From Chiridota heheva (Eukaryota; Echinodermata; Holothuroidea; Apodida; Chiridotidae), in assembly GCA_020152595.1 (NCBI GenBank), contig JAIGNY010002993.1:69501-133500 (forward strand): a stretch of 64,000 nt of DNA, in the 5' to 3' direction. Positions 39,701 through 44,765 of this stretch are shown piece by piece. Both the position numbers and the translations under genes were made by a program. Position 1 is the stretch's first letter. Each line of letters begins with the position of its first letter. Below the pieces are notes generated by a model. It ran no database searches, had not been told where the DNA came from, and worked only from the letters and a program-made list of their open reading frames with translations.

Positions 39701-42662
39701 ACAAAATTGATATTAAATTTCCCATTGTTTGTTAATTAGAGCAAGGCCTAAAGAAGTGAAATTTTGTCAATTGGTCAATTTTTTACCAAGTTTGATGAAA
39801 ATGTTTACTATTTTCATGTTCTGTAGCATATTTTCTTCCAGTAAAGCTCAAGTCAAATTAAGCTCAATCTACCCATCCATATTGATATTAAATTATTTTG
39901 CATGAAAGTTTTATACAAAGTTGCACTTGCAATTAGAACAAGAATAAGTATCATTACTGGGAACAATAGCCTATCTGTAGAGATAAGGAATTAAAAAAAT
40001 TCCCAAATAGTATCTGTTTCAAATAAGCAATGGATCATATATCATAGTGGCCTGCTGCTTAATAACCTGGTGTCTATTCATGCACTATGGGCAGTTTGAT
40101 CATGAAAGAAATGCCTGAAGGGAGCCTGTGCTTACTGAGTGTGAACATAACACTACTGAAAACCTCCACAAATCTATAATTTCCTTTTTTTAGCTATAAC
40201 TACAAAATTACAATGATTTACACCTAACAAAATGCAAGCTTTAGAATTAAAGATAACATCATATGAACCAAAATTTCACAACCATTTTAAACGTCAAAAA
40301 GTGAAATTCCTGTACAAATTCATAACCTTAACATAACACTATGTGTTGGTTGAGCTAAAAACCATTTACATTGTTAGGGATAATATATTTTGGAAAAAAG
40401 CAATACATTTCTTGCTTACTCCAACATATAAATGATATATAAGGTGTATTTAGAGCTAAATTAACTGAGTAGTCTAGATGTGCGGAATTGGTAAGGCTGT
40501 ATTTTTCAGGGGTGCTGGTACAGGGGGGTTGAGTGTTAATGTTTGTTGTATTGGGGGTGCGTGACAAATGATGTTGTTACAGTTGATATATTGGAGGTAA
40601 TTAAGGGCTGGTTGTTGTAAAGATATCTGTGATGGCATTGAAAGGGTGGGTAGAATTGCATGATCCATTTTAAATTAATGCAATATACTGTTATTTCAGA
40701 TGAAATTTAAATAGTTGGTAAAGGATTAATTCTAACCCACTATTAAATGGATCATTCTACTAAAAGAAAACAAAAAAGTTTCAAATACTGAAGATTACCT
40801 TTGGGAAATCTATCCTCATACTTTGCATGTATGTCAAAAAGAACTGCTGTCCCATGAGACTAAACAGAGCTGCTTTCTGGAGCGGGGTAAAGGATGATAC
40901 ATCTGGTTTGATTTCTCTTGCCAATGCATAACAAAGAATGTCATGAACCTGCAAAACAAACAAATGTCTCAAGCATTTTGGTCATATGATCATAATCACA
41001 TTAATATGTGGACAGTTCATTGAAGATTGCTTCTGTAATATTTTGAAAGATAGAAGCTGATTTTGCTGATAAGTTTTGAATCTAAACACCAACCTATTAC
41101 TGTCAACATCCAAAGTGTGAAGGATATTCTCACTATTCAGGGGCAGAAATTTAACAAATCACACAGAGTAGTCATTCTCTCTACATTTTGTAAATATTCT
41201 ACAAACTTTGATAACCATAACCTTAACTAATAAACAAGGTTATTCCAAAATGTCAAGATTGTTTAAGTTAGAGTCAGATCTACAGTATATCCCTTTTTCA
41301 TCATCATCCATCGACTGCGGTCGAGATTAAAGACACTCTGATACACCACACTGGTTTATCAACCATACACCACCAGTCAGTTCTTCAAATCTGAGTCTCT
41401 AGAAATTGTATCTGGATACATGAGTGGTCGGCTCCCTCTTGCTGGGCATGGTAGCCTCCAGAATAGGACGTCGGATGTTAACTGGGTCTATCCTGAAGCA
41501 GTGTCCAGCAAAGCTAGCACATCTCCGGGCAACAACTGTCAATATCGGTGGATATCTCCATAGATTATAGTTTCTTTGGTGGTTTCTTCACAAAAGATTT
41601 TAAACCCGCATAAGTAGTCTGGTGTATGTGCTGTCGAGGCGTTGCTCAAGCTTCTTTTTCATGGTCCATGTTTCGGCACCGTATAATAGAATACTTTCTA
41701 TTATCAATTTGAATGACATGGTAAAACGAAGTAGGACTGGCAGATGAGGCAGCAGCAATTGGCCCAATGGCGGGAATCATCACTAAAGGAAAGGCAGAGT
41801 GGAGATTGATTGTCGGGTTTAGCACCTTTCTTTGTCAAACATTTTACTTAAATGGAAACCAGAAGACAAACTAATCTAAACTGCCATGCAAGCAGTGCAT
41901 CAACTTGTCAAACTCCAGAGGATGGATTCTGAAACGTGAAAGGAAGACACGATGATGGATATGGGTCAACGCCACAAAGTCGTTTGATGATACAAAGAAA
42001 AAGATGAAGAGTAGGTTTTTGGAATGCGCATACTATGTACAGCATAGGAAACACAGCACAAATTGTTACATGGATCAAATTGCCAGTACACACTGAACTG
42101 GATGCCAAAGAGAATGTGGGAAGGCCTACACCAAAAGAAACATGGGGAAGAACTGTTGAGAGGGAAAAAAGGAAATGGGCTTCAATTCATGGATGGGAGC
42201 AAGACAAGTGGCTGCCAACAGAGAATGATGGAGAAGATTATTTTCTTGCCCTATCCCCCATGAGGGGAAAAGAAATTAAGTCAAAACAAGCTAGGGTAAA
42301 AGACAAATAAGTCAGCGTTACAGGGTAAAATACATTAATTGATTAACCTTAATTGACTATCAGATTATCAATACGATCAAATCAAAAGCTTGGTCTTGGG
42401 TCAAAGTTGTGACAGGGAATTTATCCCTCCCTTCCCCAACCAAAAACTAATAATAATTATAAACTGTTCGACATGGAGGTTAATTGAAAGTACTCTACAA
42501 ACTTTAAGCTTGAGGAAAGGGACTGGTTAACAAAGTATATAGATACAAATTTTAACAAAACAAAACATTTACCTTCTGCCAAGGAGTTTCAGGAAACATG
42601 GAATGATGCATGGCATTACTAAGCCAATCCACAGTAAAGGAGCTATTATCATCTGAAGCCAT
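704..42662 (-). CDS. Uncharacterised TBC-like/C2-like domain protein, 19-exon gene (overall span)
   Basis: A spliced minus-strand gene rebuilt from 19 exons whose phases join into one frame of about 1062 residues. The ATG at 42662 has A at -3 and G at +4 and an in-frame TAA four codons upstream; the stop is TAA at 704. Residues 1-500 are mostly helical. A PFSLRKLIW motif (about 218) and FVPSFLRKWIEEVF (about 403-416) resemble the start and end of a TBC/RabGAP-type fold, but no Arg/Gln finger pair is evident, so any GAP activity is doubtful. Residues about 545-660 (GFDLYIDAVRFLPDN onward) and about 780-930 (GLAVKIHTACGLK, then SSLGWAIVPLFD) look like two C2-type beta domains. The tail (981-1062) is charged and helical. 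No signal peptide or membrane segment is seen. The C2 part recalls CCDC17-like proteins from memory only. Function is unknown; a membrane- or cilium-associated scaffold is possible. Introns reach 8.2 kb and are full of transposons. Confidence 0.8.
851..1107 (+). mobile_element. tRNA-derived SINE with target-site duplication
   Basis: The head has an A-box-like TGGTTAAGGAG and a B box GGTTCAATTCC, the spacing of a pol III tRNA promoter. The body holds AGCAAGACAC and GTCCTGTCCAGG motifs seen in SINE tails. A direct repeat TAGCAATAAT at 851-860 and 1098-1107 looks like the target duplication. It sits in the last intron of the gene, opposite to its strand. Confidence 0.75.
2418..2621 (-). CDS. Exon 18, residues 981-1048 (charged tail)
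   Basis: 68 codons from TCTTTACAG to GTAAGTATT. Highly charged and helical: RKEEILHQTGKYEKFKRTAH, then EESDAVQREKVWFQEEMNKI. Possible coiled coil. Phase 0 at both ends. Confidence 0.8.
2774..3082. repeat. CATGATAAAAA minisatellite, array 1
   Basis: About 16 degenerate copies of a unit near CCTGTCGCATGATAAAAAC (about 19-20 bp). The same unit recurs at 4793-4873 and 5779-6390. Reading frames through it are artefacts. Confidence 0.85.
3084..3842. mobile_element. Interspersed element unit 1 between minisatellite arrays
   Basis: Starts AGAATATCAGCACT and GCGCATACCTCTGCC; ends with a hairpin-like AACCTCC..CCAAC-TTTG-TTGGCGGAGGTA. TACCTCTGCC (3111) and GGCGGAGGTA (3832) are inverted with one mismatch. 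Inside, a module of about 160 bp (CACACCAAATTTAATCCAAA ... ATCATCAGTTCTTGAGATAT) is repeated, followed by an (ACAA)n run. No coding capacity; probably a non-autonomous transposon. Confidence 0.55.
3843..4792. mobile_element. Interspersed element unit 2 (degenerate)
   Basis: Related to the unit at 3084-3842: it shares the CATTTCATTCATAGCAGAAAC-type segment, two copies of the CACACCAAATTTAATC / ATCATCAGTTCT module and the final (ACAA)n and CATAACCTCTGTCCAACTT hairpin remnant. Its left end is diverged. No coding capacity. Confidence 0.5.
4793..4873. repeat. CATGATAAAAA minisatellite, array 2
   Basis: Four to five copies of the same unit as arrays 1 and 3, wedged exactly between two interspersed element units. 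Confidence 0.75.
4874..5760. mobile_element. Interspersed element unit 3
   Basis: Begins CTAGAATATTAGCACTCT like unit 1 and ends CATAACCTGTCCAACTTCG plus TTGGCGGAG. It contains about four tandem copies of the module CCAAATTTAATCCA ... ATCATCAGTTCTTGAG ... GACAGACAAACAGG, so the internal module has expanded relative to unit 1. No coding capacity. Confidence 0.55.
5779..6390. repeat. CATGATAAAAA minisatellite, array 3 (largest)
   Basis: About 30 copies of a unit near CCTGTCGCATGATAAAAAC, with sub-blocks of higher-order repetition (for example CACAAGATGAAAAATCCTGT recurring). Ends about 300 bp left of exon 17. Confidence 0.85.
6694..6846 (-). CDS. Exon 17, residues 930-980
   Basis: 51 codons from TTTCACAG to GTAATT, phase 0 at both ends. 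DFLLEMNTENYIQTLLTAIK then SLAVYIFDGHFDFDDCIP. Just left of it is the CATGATAAAAA array; just right is the GAT microsatellite. Confidence 0.8.
6907..7325. repeat. (GAT)n microsatellite
   Basis: Imperfect GAT/GATGAA trinucleotide run of about 420 bp inside intron 16, between exons 17 and 16. Acidic and poly-Met frames through it are not genes. Confidence 0.9.
7588..7830 (-). CDS. Exon 16, residues 849-929
   Basis: 81 codons; acceptor CTTTGTAG, donor GTAAGAAC. Beta-rich: DYNVHSYLLIHIIGLTVTYK, then INLESSLGWAIVPLFDKG and AQGMYIMPLLEDI. The GWA.V.LFD...G pattern is usual at the end of C2-like domains and is the part that recalls CCDC17-like proteins. Confidence 0.8.
7831..9039. other. Intron 15, right part: nothing recognised
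   Basis: AT-rich intronic sequence right of exon 16, up to the minisatellite-bearing repeat. No exon, transposon or structured repeat was recognised. Confidence 0.4.
9040..9690. repeat. Dispersed repeat with CACATGCC minisatellite core, copy 1
   Basis: The core (about 9160-9490) is built of units near CCACCCTGTTCCACATGCCA, about 20 bp each. The flanks (AAATTATGCGAAACAATATT on the left; GACAAACATTTTGATTGCTATT on the right) are also shared with 60140-60940. So the minisatellite is the core of a dispersed element, not a free array. Confidence 0.7.
9703..10205. repeat. Tandem duplication of about 250 bp
   Basis: 9703-9945 and 9957-10205 align over most of their length: CACTATACCTCACCATTAAG/CACTACACCTCACCATTGAG, ATGCTCTTCACATAT, TATGCACACACAA and CAATCATGCT recur in the same order. 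Intronic and non-coding. Confidence 0.65.
10206..11217. other. Intron 15, left part: nothing recognised
   Basis: About 1 kb of AT-rich intron left of exon 15. A short pair TAGAATAGCTCTACTATTC at about 10277 can fold into a small hairpin. No coding exon or transposon was recognised. Confidence 0.35.
11218..11369 (-). CDS. Exon 15, residues 798-848
   Basis: Acceptor TTTCTCAG, donor GTAAGTCG. MYPNAFVRLMLQTDDE matches the second to third strand of C2-like folds (PyV.v.l). It is followed by a helical TYKYLTNMVDLDSLMKSP. Phase 0 end. Confidence 0.8.
12047..12199 (-). CDS. Exon 14, residues 747-797 (second C2-like domain)
   Basis: Acceptor TTTTTTACAG, donor GTATTG. EALTKWLVDRQNIYIQLNDR, then VGLAVKIHTACGLK, which resembles strand 1 of a C2 domain (L.V.I..A.GL). 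Ends phase 1. Confidence 0.8.
13204..13384 (-). CDS. Exon 13, residues 687-747
   Basis: Acceptor CATACAG, donor GTACAAG. Encodes QPLLPYTSGYYDSTRFKLTP and a helix that includes SMQEVANNLRRDEDAHSEE. A linker between the two C2-like domains. Ends phase 1 (G of a split Asp codon). Confidence 0.8.
13530..13790 (-). mobile_element. LINE 3' fragment (non-LTR retrotransposon)
   Basis: The minus strand, with a frameshift and stops, reads WKWIGHVIRR, then RPKITWRRTIEAVLKKHNHT and WNTIGMMAKDRQK. These are the hallmark residues at the C-terminus of many non-LTR reverse transcriptases (WkWiGHvlR..., GRP..TWRRt.e). It is dead and 5'-truncated, in intron 12. Confidence 0.7.
13949..14463. mobile_element. 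Candidate MITE
   Basis: AAGGACTATGGACA at the left and the inverse of AAGGGCTATGGACA at the right (TGTCCATAGCCCTT) differ by one base in 14 and bracket about 515 bp of AT-rich non-coding DNA. No target duplication was identified. Confidence 0.4.
15275..15403 (-). CDS. Exon 12, residues 644-686
   Basis: 43 codons from AACTACAG to GTATTT. GFQLPLRVGLPD, then PGCSLLFRILPKSE: strands consistent with the close of the first C2-like domain. Phase 0 at both ends. Confidence 0.75.
15607..15843 (-). CDS. Exon 11, residues 565-643 (C2-like core)
   Basis: 79 codons, phase 0 at both ends; acceptor CTTGCAG, donor GTGAGT. Alternating beta pattern: VTGRILNPVIDSIPDIL, FILIRVYTVDKMTKELVVVG, ACLVQLFNQ. This fits strands of a C2 fold, with acidic DFDS and DD in the loops. 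Whether calcium binds cannot be told. Confidence 0.8.
15919..15934. repeat. (CT)n microsatellite
   Basis: A short uninterrupted CT run in the intron to the right of exon 11. Confidence 0.8.
15970..16832. mobile_element. TTAA-target MITE copy 1, split by a retrocopy
   Basis: The left arm (about 15980-16097: ATATGAAAGAGGGCTTTCAA, AAGATATTCAAGTTTA) and right arm (16469-16832: GTCTACTATGGAAGGTTGG to AATCCT/TTAA) match the intact copy at 35454-36009. Between them is a foreign poly(A)-ended piece. The right end abuts TTAA. Confidence 0.6.
16098..16468 (+). pseudogene. Processed retrocopy with AATAAA and poly(A), inserted in the MITE
   Basis: About 370 bp absent from the other MITE copies. It ends AATAAAGTTTTGCAAC followed by 12 A, the layout of a cleaved and polyadenylated mRNA end. 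It lies exactly where the intact copy reads AGTAAGTCTACTATGG. No protein could be recognised, so it is probably a 3' UTR fragment. Confidence 0.5.
17021..17206 (-). CDS. Exon 10, residues 503-564 (start of first C2-like domain)
   Basis: Donor GTACTGAGG. Using the acceptor CTTGTGTAG at 17207-17208 gives 62 codons in frame with exon 9, starting YYDDFIVCCSYSNPPS. The inner acceptor TACAG (exon high end 17171) would need a different exon 9 donor. It ends GFDLYIDAVRFLPDNATITK, a beta strand plus loop typical of C2-type domains. Confidence 0.65.
17545..17700. repeat. GGGGGCATGGAGAGC minisatellite
   Basis: About nine copies of a 15-18 bp G-rich unit (CATGGAGAGCAGGGGG). Unusually GC-rich for the window. 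Frames on both strands are low-complexity artefacts. Intronic, between exons 10 and 9. Confidence 0.85.
17824..17968 (-). CDS. Exon 9, residues 454-502 (linker)
   Basis: Acceptor TTCTTTGTAG, donor GTGTTT. Encodes a low-complexity, charged and probably disordered linker (QSKVRATVERPIKENSGR, then ADSLADGSRKRAATSQ) separating the TBC-like half from the C2-like half. Ends phase 0 if CAG/GTGTTT is the donor. Confidence 0.65.
18857..18975 (-). CDS. Exon 8, residues 415-453
   Basis: Acceptor ATTTTCAG, donor GTATGTATA. Encodes VFMCRPSKLYTADIQRAYCF then a turn-rich RDGGALRDVPDMNRLHS. Ends with two bases of an Asn codon completed by exon 9. Confidence 0.75.
19459..20033. mobile_element. TTAA-target MITE copy 2
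   Basis: Left end TTAA/AGGATTAGGTCAAGG with AAAAGAAACAAAATGGTGAA and TCTTATTCCGTTAAG; right arm holds the inverse (CTTAACGGAATAAGATTTTT, CACCATTTTGTTTCTTT) and ends near CTTATCCTA. Long inverted arms of about 120 bp. Its right end touches the 47-bp minisatellite. Confidence 0.65.
20034..20586. repeat. 47-bp minisatellite, about 12 copies
   Basis: The unit starts ACCAGCAATGCTGAACTTGG, continues AAGAGTTACCCTATGATTG and ends ACTAATGA. The first copies are slightly shorter (GAACAGCAATG). Very homogeneous in the later copies. Lies between a MITE and a SINE tail. Confidence 0.9.
20587..20690 (+). mobile_element. SINE tail fragment
   Basis: GGTGCCCTGTCCAGGAAGAG, AAGCCAAGGATAAGTAAGC and CCTTCATG resemble the tail of the SINE at 861-1097 (GCGTCCTGTCCAGGGGG, GCCAAGGAAAGCAGGGATAA, TCTTCATGG). 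The pol III head is missing. Confidence 0.5.
21640..22085 (-). mobile_element. RNase H-type LINE, 3' fragment
   Basis: The left edge is (GTTT)n, i.e. a (CAAA)n tail on the minus strand. One minus frame reads CYNCHCTLTVHHILLACP, the zinc-like C..C....HH....C block near the C-terminus of RNase H-bearing LINEs. Same family as 30478-31741. Dead and 5'-truncated, intron 6. Confidence 0.7.
22210..22720. mobile_element. Copy of the interspersed element of 3-6 kb (partial)
   Basis: TTGAGTACTCTGTAGAGTAC and ATACCTCTGCC at the left, then TTCATTGCTCGAGCTCCATT, GAAACCAATTGTTTTGATT and CCCCACCCCTCAATTTCTGC, in the order seen in unit 1 at 3084. The 3' hairpin end is missing. It lacks the CATGATAAAAA array, showing that the two are separable. 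Confidence 0.55.
23030..23110 (-). CDS. Exon 7, residues 388-414
   Basis: 27 codons between CAACAG and GTATAATA. Encodes a basic linker (SSQRTLKRKDS) then EPFVPSFLRKWIEE. With exon 8 (VFMCRP) this resembles the C-terminal rWIeslF-type segment of TBC domains. The donor deviates from consensus at +5. Confidence 0.7.
23901..24064 (-). CDS. Exon 6, residues 333-387
   Basis: Acceptor TCTTGCAG and donor GTAAGTTG. Two amphipathic helices: EYTYQLAMYLHQLLTIKLP and EKEIEVLVAQVIKRLKEDD, then LSIKKNN. Follows the 8.2-kb intron 5 that holds the satellites and most LINE copies. Phase 0 end. Confidence 0.8.
25755..25940 (+). mobile_element. LINE 3' fragment
   Basis: The plus strand reads, over frameshifts, QEGRRKVGRP, TWLEIVE and NHCGLMGHEAR, the GRP..TW...e and ALcatghee-type C-terminus of non-LTR elements. 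It ends in a GTGAGCAAGGTGAGTAA tail like the one at 27340. Confidence 0.6.
26103..26441. repeat. Perfect 15-bp satellite, about 22.6 copies
   Basis: The unit CTAAGTGTCCAATTA repeats with no variation that I could find. Since 15 is a multiple of three, both strands give open frames (LLSVQ and LSNWT repeats), which are artefacts. The lack of mutations implies a very recent expansion, or assembly or replication slippage. Confidence 0.95.
26442..27337 (+). mobile_element. LINE reverse transcriptase C-terminal fragment
   Basis: The plus strand reads, with stops and shifts, LDFADNIVLTSSTYQHMQTK, KNKTELMKVNS, HTYKYLGATVN, VVRCG and RWRWIGHVLRMKEDNH, then RMKVGRPR. The FADN replaces the catalytic F.DD motif, so it is inactive. 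Followed by a GTGAGTAA-type tail. 5'-truncated at the satellite edge. Confidence 0.85.
27827..28476. mobile_element. TTAA-target MITE with nested LINE fragment
   Basis: Terminal inverted repeats of 25 bp (23 matching) start AGGTGCTCTCAG, each flanked by TTAA (27823-27826 and 28477-28480). Inside is a 3' fragment of the RNase H-type LINE. TTAA duplication is typical of piggyBac- or Kolobok-like transposition. Confidence 0.7.
27945..28440 (-). mobile_element. RNase H-type LINE, 3' fragment (nested)
   Basis: Shares TTAACGGCACC, TTAGATCATTCCAGAGGTAG, CTAAATATGGTTGTAGAGGG and AGGAGGTGGGAGTG with the other family members. Non-coding remnant of the element's 3' end. Confidence 0.7.
28485..29023 (+). 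pseudogene. LINE (CR1/L2-type) RT C-terminus
   Basis: Reads CNSLLVGLPEYQLYRIQRVL then SVARLIFRLSKFSHI and LKSLHWLPVKQRI, the LHWLPV..RI hallmark of CR1/L2/Rex-type ORF2 ends. After a frameshift it continues KMAFAYKGPWLWNSLP and FFKMKLTTFLCKKTFI before a stop. Lacks the catalytic RT domain. Twin copy at 37680-38210. Confidence 0.85.
29851..30477. repeat. 14-bp satellite (left part)
   Basis: About 45 copies of ATCTAGTCATATCT with occasional one-base variants, in the 8-kb intron 5. It continues after the inserted LINE at 31742-31815. Confidence 0.9.
30478..31741 (-). mobile_element. RNase H-type LINE inserted in the satellite, longest copy
   Basis: The minus strand encodes an RNase H domain: IYTDGSKEGNK (first Asp), IFSAEAKAILLAL (Glu), FSDSKAVLTSLL (Asp), and FWIPSHVGIPGNDRADTAAK (last Asp). 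All four catalytic acids are kept. Then a C..C..HH..C block. Ends in (CAAA)n at 30478. Upstream RT is missing and there are frameshifts, so it is a dead 5'-truncated copy. Such RNase H domains occur in I-, R1- and Jockey-like LINE groups. Confidence 0.85.
31742..31815. repeat. 14-bp satellite (right part)
   Basis: Resumes with ATATCTATCTAGTCATATCT directly after the LINE. The array once was continuous. Confidence 0.85.
32265..32427 (-). CDS. Exon 5, residues 279-333
   Basis: Encodes NFSSTLCLQPAKGSN, then CDIINVHYTYTKKFLPTYG and a hydrophobic LLVFPLMVAFPC run, reminiscent of the core helices of a TBC-type fold. Donor GTAAGTACC. The acceptor needed to keep frame is a weak TTGAATAG. The stronger-looking TTTCAG eight bases further in would break the frame (TGA soon after). 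Ends phase 1 (T of a split Cys codon). Confidence 0.65.
33162..33285 (-). CDS. Exon 4, residues 237-278
   Basis: The acceptor TTTTTCAG supplies the last base of the split Arg codon; the donor is GTAACC. It encodes a soluble helical stretch (ANESQFLHNFKEQVTLKA, then HSEMVNLIRGAVSE). Ends phase 0. Confidence 0.75.
33594..33614. repeat. Short interstitial telomeric repeat
   Basis: AACCCTAACCCTAACCTAAC: about three CCCTAA-type repeats inside intron 3, with one base lost. TTAGGG is the telomere unit in most deuterostomes and lophotrochozoans and is absent from most insects and nematodes. Confidence 0.6.
33674..33974 (-). mobile_element. tRNA-derived SINE with perfect 15-bp target duplication
   Basis: GACACCCACCAACCC is present at 33674-33688 and 33960-33974. 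Between them the minus strand starts with an A-box-like GTGGTGTAGCAGTT and a B box GGGTTCAAGCC, about 50 nt apart, as in tRNA genes. The intact duplication suggests a recent insertion. It lies 35 bp from exon 3, in the same orientation as the host gene. Confidence 0.8.
34010..34479 (-). CDS. Exon 3, residues 81-237 (largest exon)
   Basis: 470 bp with a TTTTTTTACAG acceptor and GTCAGT donor; ends with two bases of the next codon. Starts EAVDPVTEDQMKKYL. Includes SLSGGAIEVFSAKGSSS, a likely flexible loop, then PFSLRKLIWQQSLI. The latter resembles the first helix of TBC domains, where a leucine-rich LR..(V/I)W motif is usual. That comparison is by eye only. Confidence 0.8.
34925..35190. repeat. 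Pyrimidine-rich minisatellite
   Basis: Five to six degenerate copies of about 44 bp built on CCACCCTGCCCCTATTTTCA and CAACCAGACCCCTATTTTCT. Intron 2. Confidence 0.8.
35450..36013. mobile_element. TTAA-target MITE copy 3 (intact)
   Basis: Bounded by TTAA at both ends (35450-35453, 36010-36013) with the element starting AGGATTAGTTCA and ending TGAATCAATCCT. The outer ~120 bp of each end are inverted repeats (AAAAGAAACAAAATGGTGAA versus TTCACTATTTTGTTTCTTTT; CCGTTAAGGAGATATTC versus ATATCTCCATAACGG). 556 bp with no coding capacity. Confidence 0.75.
36150..36475 (-). mobile_element. Divergent RNase H-type LINE 3' fragment
   Basis: Starts TTTGATGTTTAACAACACCAC at the left and keeps the purine-rich layout of the family, but with few long matches. 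Likely a second subfamily. Intron 2. Confidence 0.45.
37136..38772 (+). repeat. Duplicated composite block, copy 2
   Basis: Copy of 27945-29579: RNase H-LINE 3' end with (GTTT)n at 37136-37620, MITE right end (AACTTTAACTATGTG), CR1/L2-type RT end (CNSLLVGLPEYQLYRIQRIF at about 37780, LKSLHWLPVKQRI at about 37900), and AT-rich tail ending near TTGTGAATTAGAAATTGAAC. The left MITE end is missing. By eye identity is roughly 85-90 percent. Confidence 0.75.
38773..40798. other. Intron 2, right part: nothing recognised
   Basis: About 2 kb of AT-rich sequence left of exon 2. Short frames occur but none has splice sites in phase with exons 2 and 3, which already join directly. Confidence 0.4.
40799..40948 (-). 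CDS. Exon 2, residues 31-80
   Basis: Exactly 50 codons between a TTTTGCAG acceptor and a GTAATC donor, phase 0 at both ends. The product is helical (VHDILCYALAREIKPDVSS, then LFSLMGQQFFLTYMQSM), soluble and amphipathic. Intron 2 after it is 6.3 kb and holds a composite repeat copy and a MITE. Confidence 0.75.
41290..41710 (-). mobile_element. LINE (RTE-like) 3' fragment
   Basis: The minus strand reads LLYGAETWTMKKKLEQRLDS, TYTRLLMRV, then after stops WRYPPILTVVARRCASFAGH and ILEATMPSKREPTTHV. This is the C-terminal part of an APE-type LINE ORF. It ends in GATGATGAT at the left. Located in intron 1. Confidence 0.75.
42030..42310 (+). mobile_element. LINE 3' fragment, opposite orientation
   Basis: The plus frame reads ELDAKENVGRPTPKETWGRT then VEREKRKW and DYFLALSPMRGKEIK, like the GRP..TW.Rtve.e block of non-LTR ORF2 ends. 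Lies 260 bp left of exon 1 and points towards it. Confidence 0.5.
42573..42662 (-). CDS. Exon 1, residues 1-30 (start codon)
   Basis: Encodes MASDDNSSFTVDWLSNAMHH and ten more residues ending in PWQK. The donor after AAG is GTAAATG. It ends in phase 0 and joins exon 2, which begins VHDILCYALA. Confidence 0.75.
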
Positions 42663-42739
42663 TTTCCCACGTTAACCAATCATTCCTGATCAACTGCATA
42701 AAGGTGCATGGAACAGTGATTGCTACTGTTACTTCACAC
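42663..42739 (-). other. 5' UTR part of exon 1 of the TBC/C2-like gene
   Basis: Upstream of the ATG the minus strand reads back to a TTGCAG acceptor ending at 42740-42741. The 5' leader is therefore probably spliced and a further non-coding exon should lie to the right. An in-frame TAA sits 12 nt before the ATG, so translation cannot start further upstream. No TATA box or CpG-rich promoter was recognised, and the transcription start is not located. Confidence 0.5.
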
Positions 42740-44629
42740 CTGCAATACAAAGAGATAATCTCTCCTTCCACAGCGATTCACAATGTCAGTAAATTACACA
42801 AAATCACATTATGTAAGAACACATTATTGTTTGCAAACACAGACACATACTTTCTGTTCAGAATTTGAATCCCGTTTTACAGCATCATCCCAAAACTACC
42901 TTTACTTCTGAACATATGGATGCACTGTTTCTGAACACACCAAAATTCTGAAATATTGAAACAAGAAAACAAAAACAAACTTTAAATTTTGATATCTTCT
43001 TATTTTTCTTCTCGACTTTTTGTAGAACTTGACTCTACTGTAGTGTGCATCAATCAGTCAGTCAGCCAGATATTATTAAGTTCAAAGTCATTTTTCTTCA
43101 TGATGAAATGGTAGTACACAAATTTATCTTGCCACAGTAACATCTACATGTGTAATTTAACAAATTGTCTTTATATTAATTCAACTTATACTATTTTCCT
43201 CTCGTCCTTTCATCATCCCAAAGAGAATCCAGAACTAACACCACATTATATGCATTGTGCATTCATTACTTGAATAAATTGGAACCTGTGCACAAGTGCA
43301 CTTCGTTCTTTCAATTTAATGAGCTCAGTATATCAAAATCAATTTAATGAATATTCATGATTAATTAAATGATGGTTGGCCTAGTACAGAGCAATTTCTG
43401 AGTTATGAGTTAATCAAAGTTTGAAGAATTGTTAATGCATGCAAAAGTTGGGATGTATGAAAGAAAAGGCAGCTCAAAATATTTAATGTAATTCTTTACA
43501 GGTCTATGGACAGGGACAATAGGTTTCTGTTCTACCATGCATCCAAAACAGCATCAACTTCTGACTTTAATAGTCTTTGAAATTTTGAAAATAGCATGTG
43601 TTGTTGTCCAGTAATGAGTAATCAACGTTTGAACTTTTATATTATATTGAAACAAATTTGATTATATGAACAGCAAAACACCTTTTGTTTCTCTTTGAAT
43701 TTATTAGATCTTAATTTTTTTTTTTATCCAGCTTGAAATTGGTTGGGGGTATACAGTAGTACAGATCAAATCCTCTTTATTAGAATCAAAAGAGAAATGG
43801 CAGATGGTTAAGAAACAATGGATTTCCATAAGAATATGACAATGTCCCATTCATACATGACAATAGTACAGTGGCGTGCTAAGTGCCCCCTGTGCCTCAA
43901 TTTTTTTTGCTGTGCCCCTCAAATAACAAATGAGTTTTTAACAAAAGACTTTGATTTCAAACATTTTCCATCCTTTTTTCCTACCATCCTAATAACTAAG
44001 TCATTTCATTTTCTAATTCTAATTCAAATTTTGGTCAGTGTTTCAATAATTCTCTTTGATAAAGTTTCATTTGAACTTTTACTAAAGATTTCACCATTTT
44101 ATTGCAAAAAATACCAGAAATTTACAGACGCACCGTGGTTTTGTGTCAACCTCCTTCATAGTATTTAAAGGTCCGTGGGCGATCTGATACATCTATACAC
44201 TGATACATGCAGCTATCTGGCTATATGCATATATGGGCCCAATATTTCCAAAAATGGACAAAAAAGTTTTGACTAAAAACTATTCTGGTTTTTTTTAAAC
44301 ATTTGACAAATTTTCAATAAATTTTGGCAAGAAACTTGTCTGCAAACTACCAACAATACATTTTTCTTTACTTTGCACATTTTTGTGCCTTTTTCAGAGC
44401 TATTTGACTCAAATATTAAAACATCTTCTAAATTTCAGAAGAAATTTCTTCTGCACCCTGTTATCAGAGTTAATTTTAATGTTAGAATTAAAACTTTTGT
44501 AATGTTCTATGTCTTCAGCTTTCAAGCCTTAAGTTAGTTCAACAAAAACATTCAATCTTCAGAGATTCGGGGGGCCTCCCCCCCTCCCCTCTCCCCACAA
44601 CTCAGCTTTTGTTGTCAGAATTGTTTGTT
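42740..44629. other. Upstream flank of the gene: no feature recognised
   Basis: This should hold the non-coding 5' exon and promoter of the minus-strand gene, but I could not place them. A CAGTGGCGTGC start at about 43870 suggests another hAT-like MITE remnant. No coding exon is supported. Confidence 0.35.
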
Positions 44630-44765
44630 TGTTTCATGAGGGTTTTACACGATGGTCTAACTTTCAGGGGAGAATGAGAGAAATTTTTACCTGTTTAGGG
44701 AAATGATAAGGGGGTGGAAGAGGAGAATTAAAAATGCTTCATCTGAAGGAAGGAGTTGATTTTAT
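44630..44765 (-). mobile_element. RNase H-type LINE 3' end, short
   Basis: GTTTGTTTGTTTCATGAGGG at the left, then GGTTTTAC, GAATGAGAGAAATTTTTA and GAAGGAAGGAGTTGATTTTA as in the family. Same orientation as the other copies. Confidence 0.5.
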
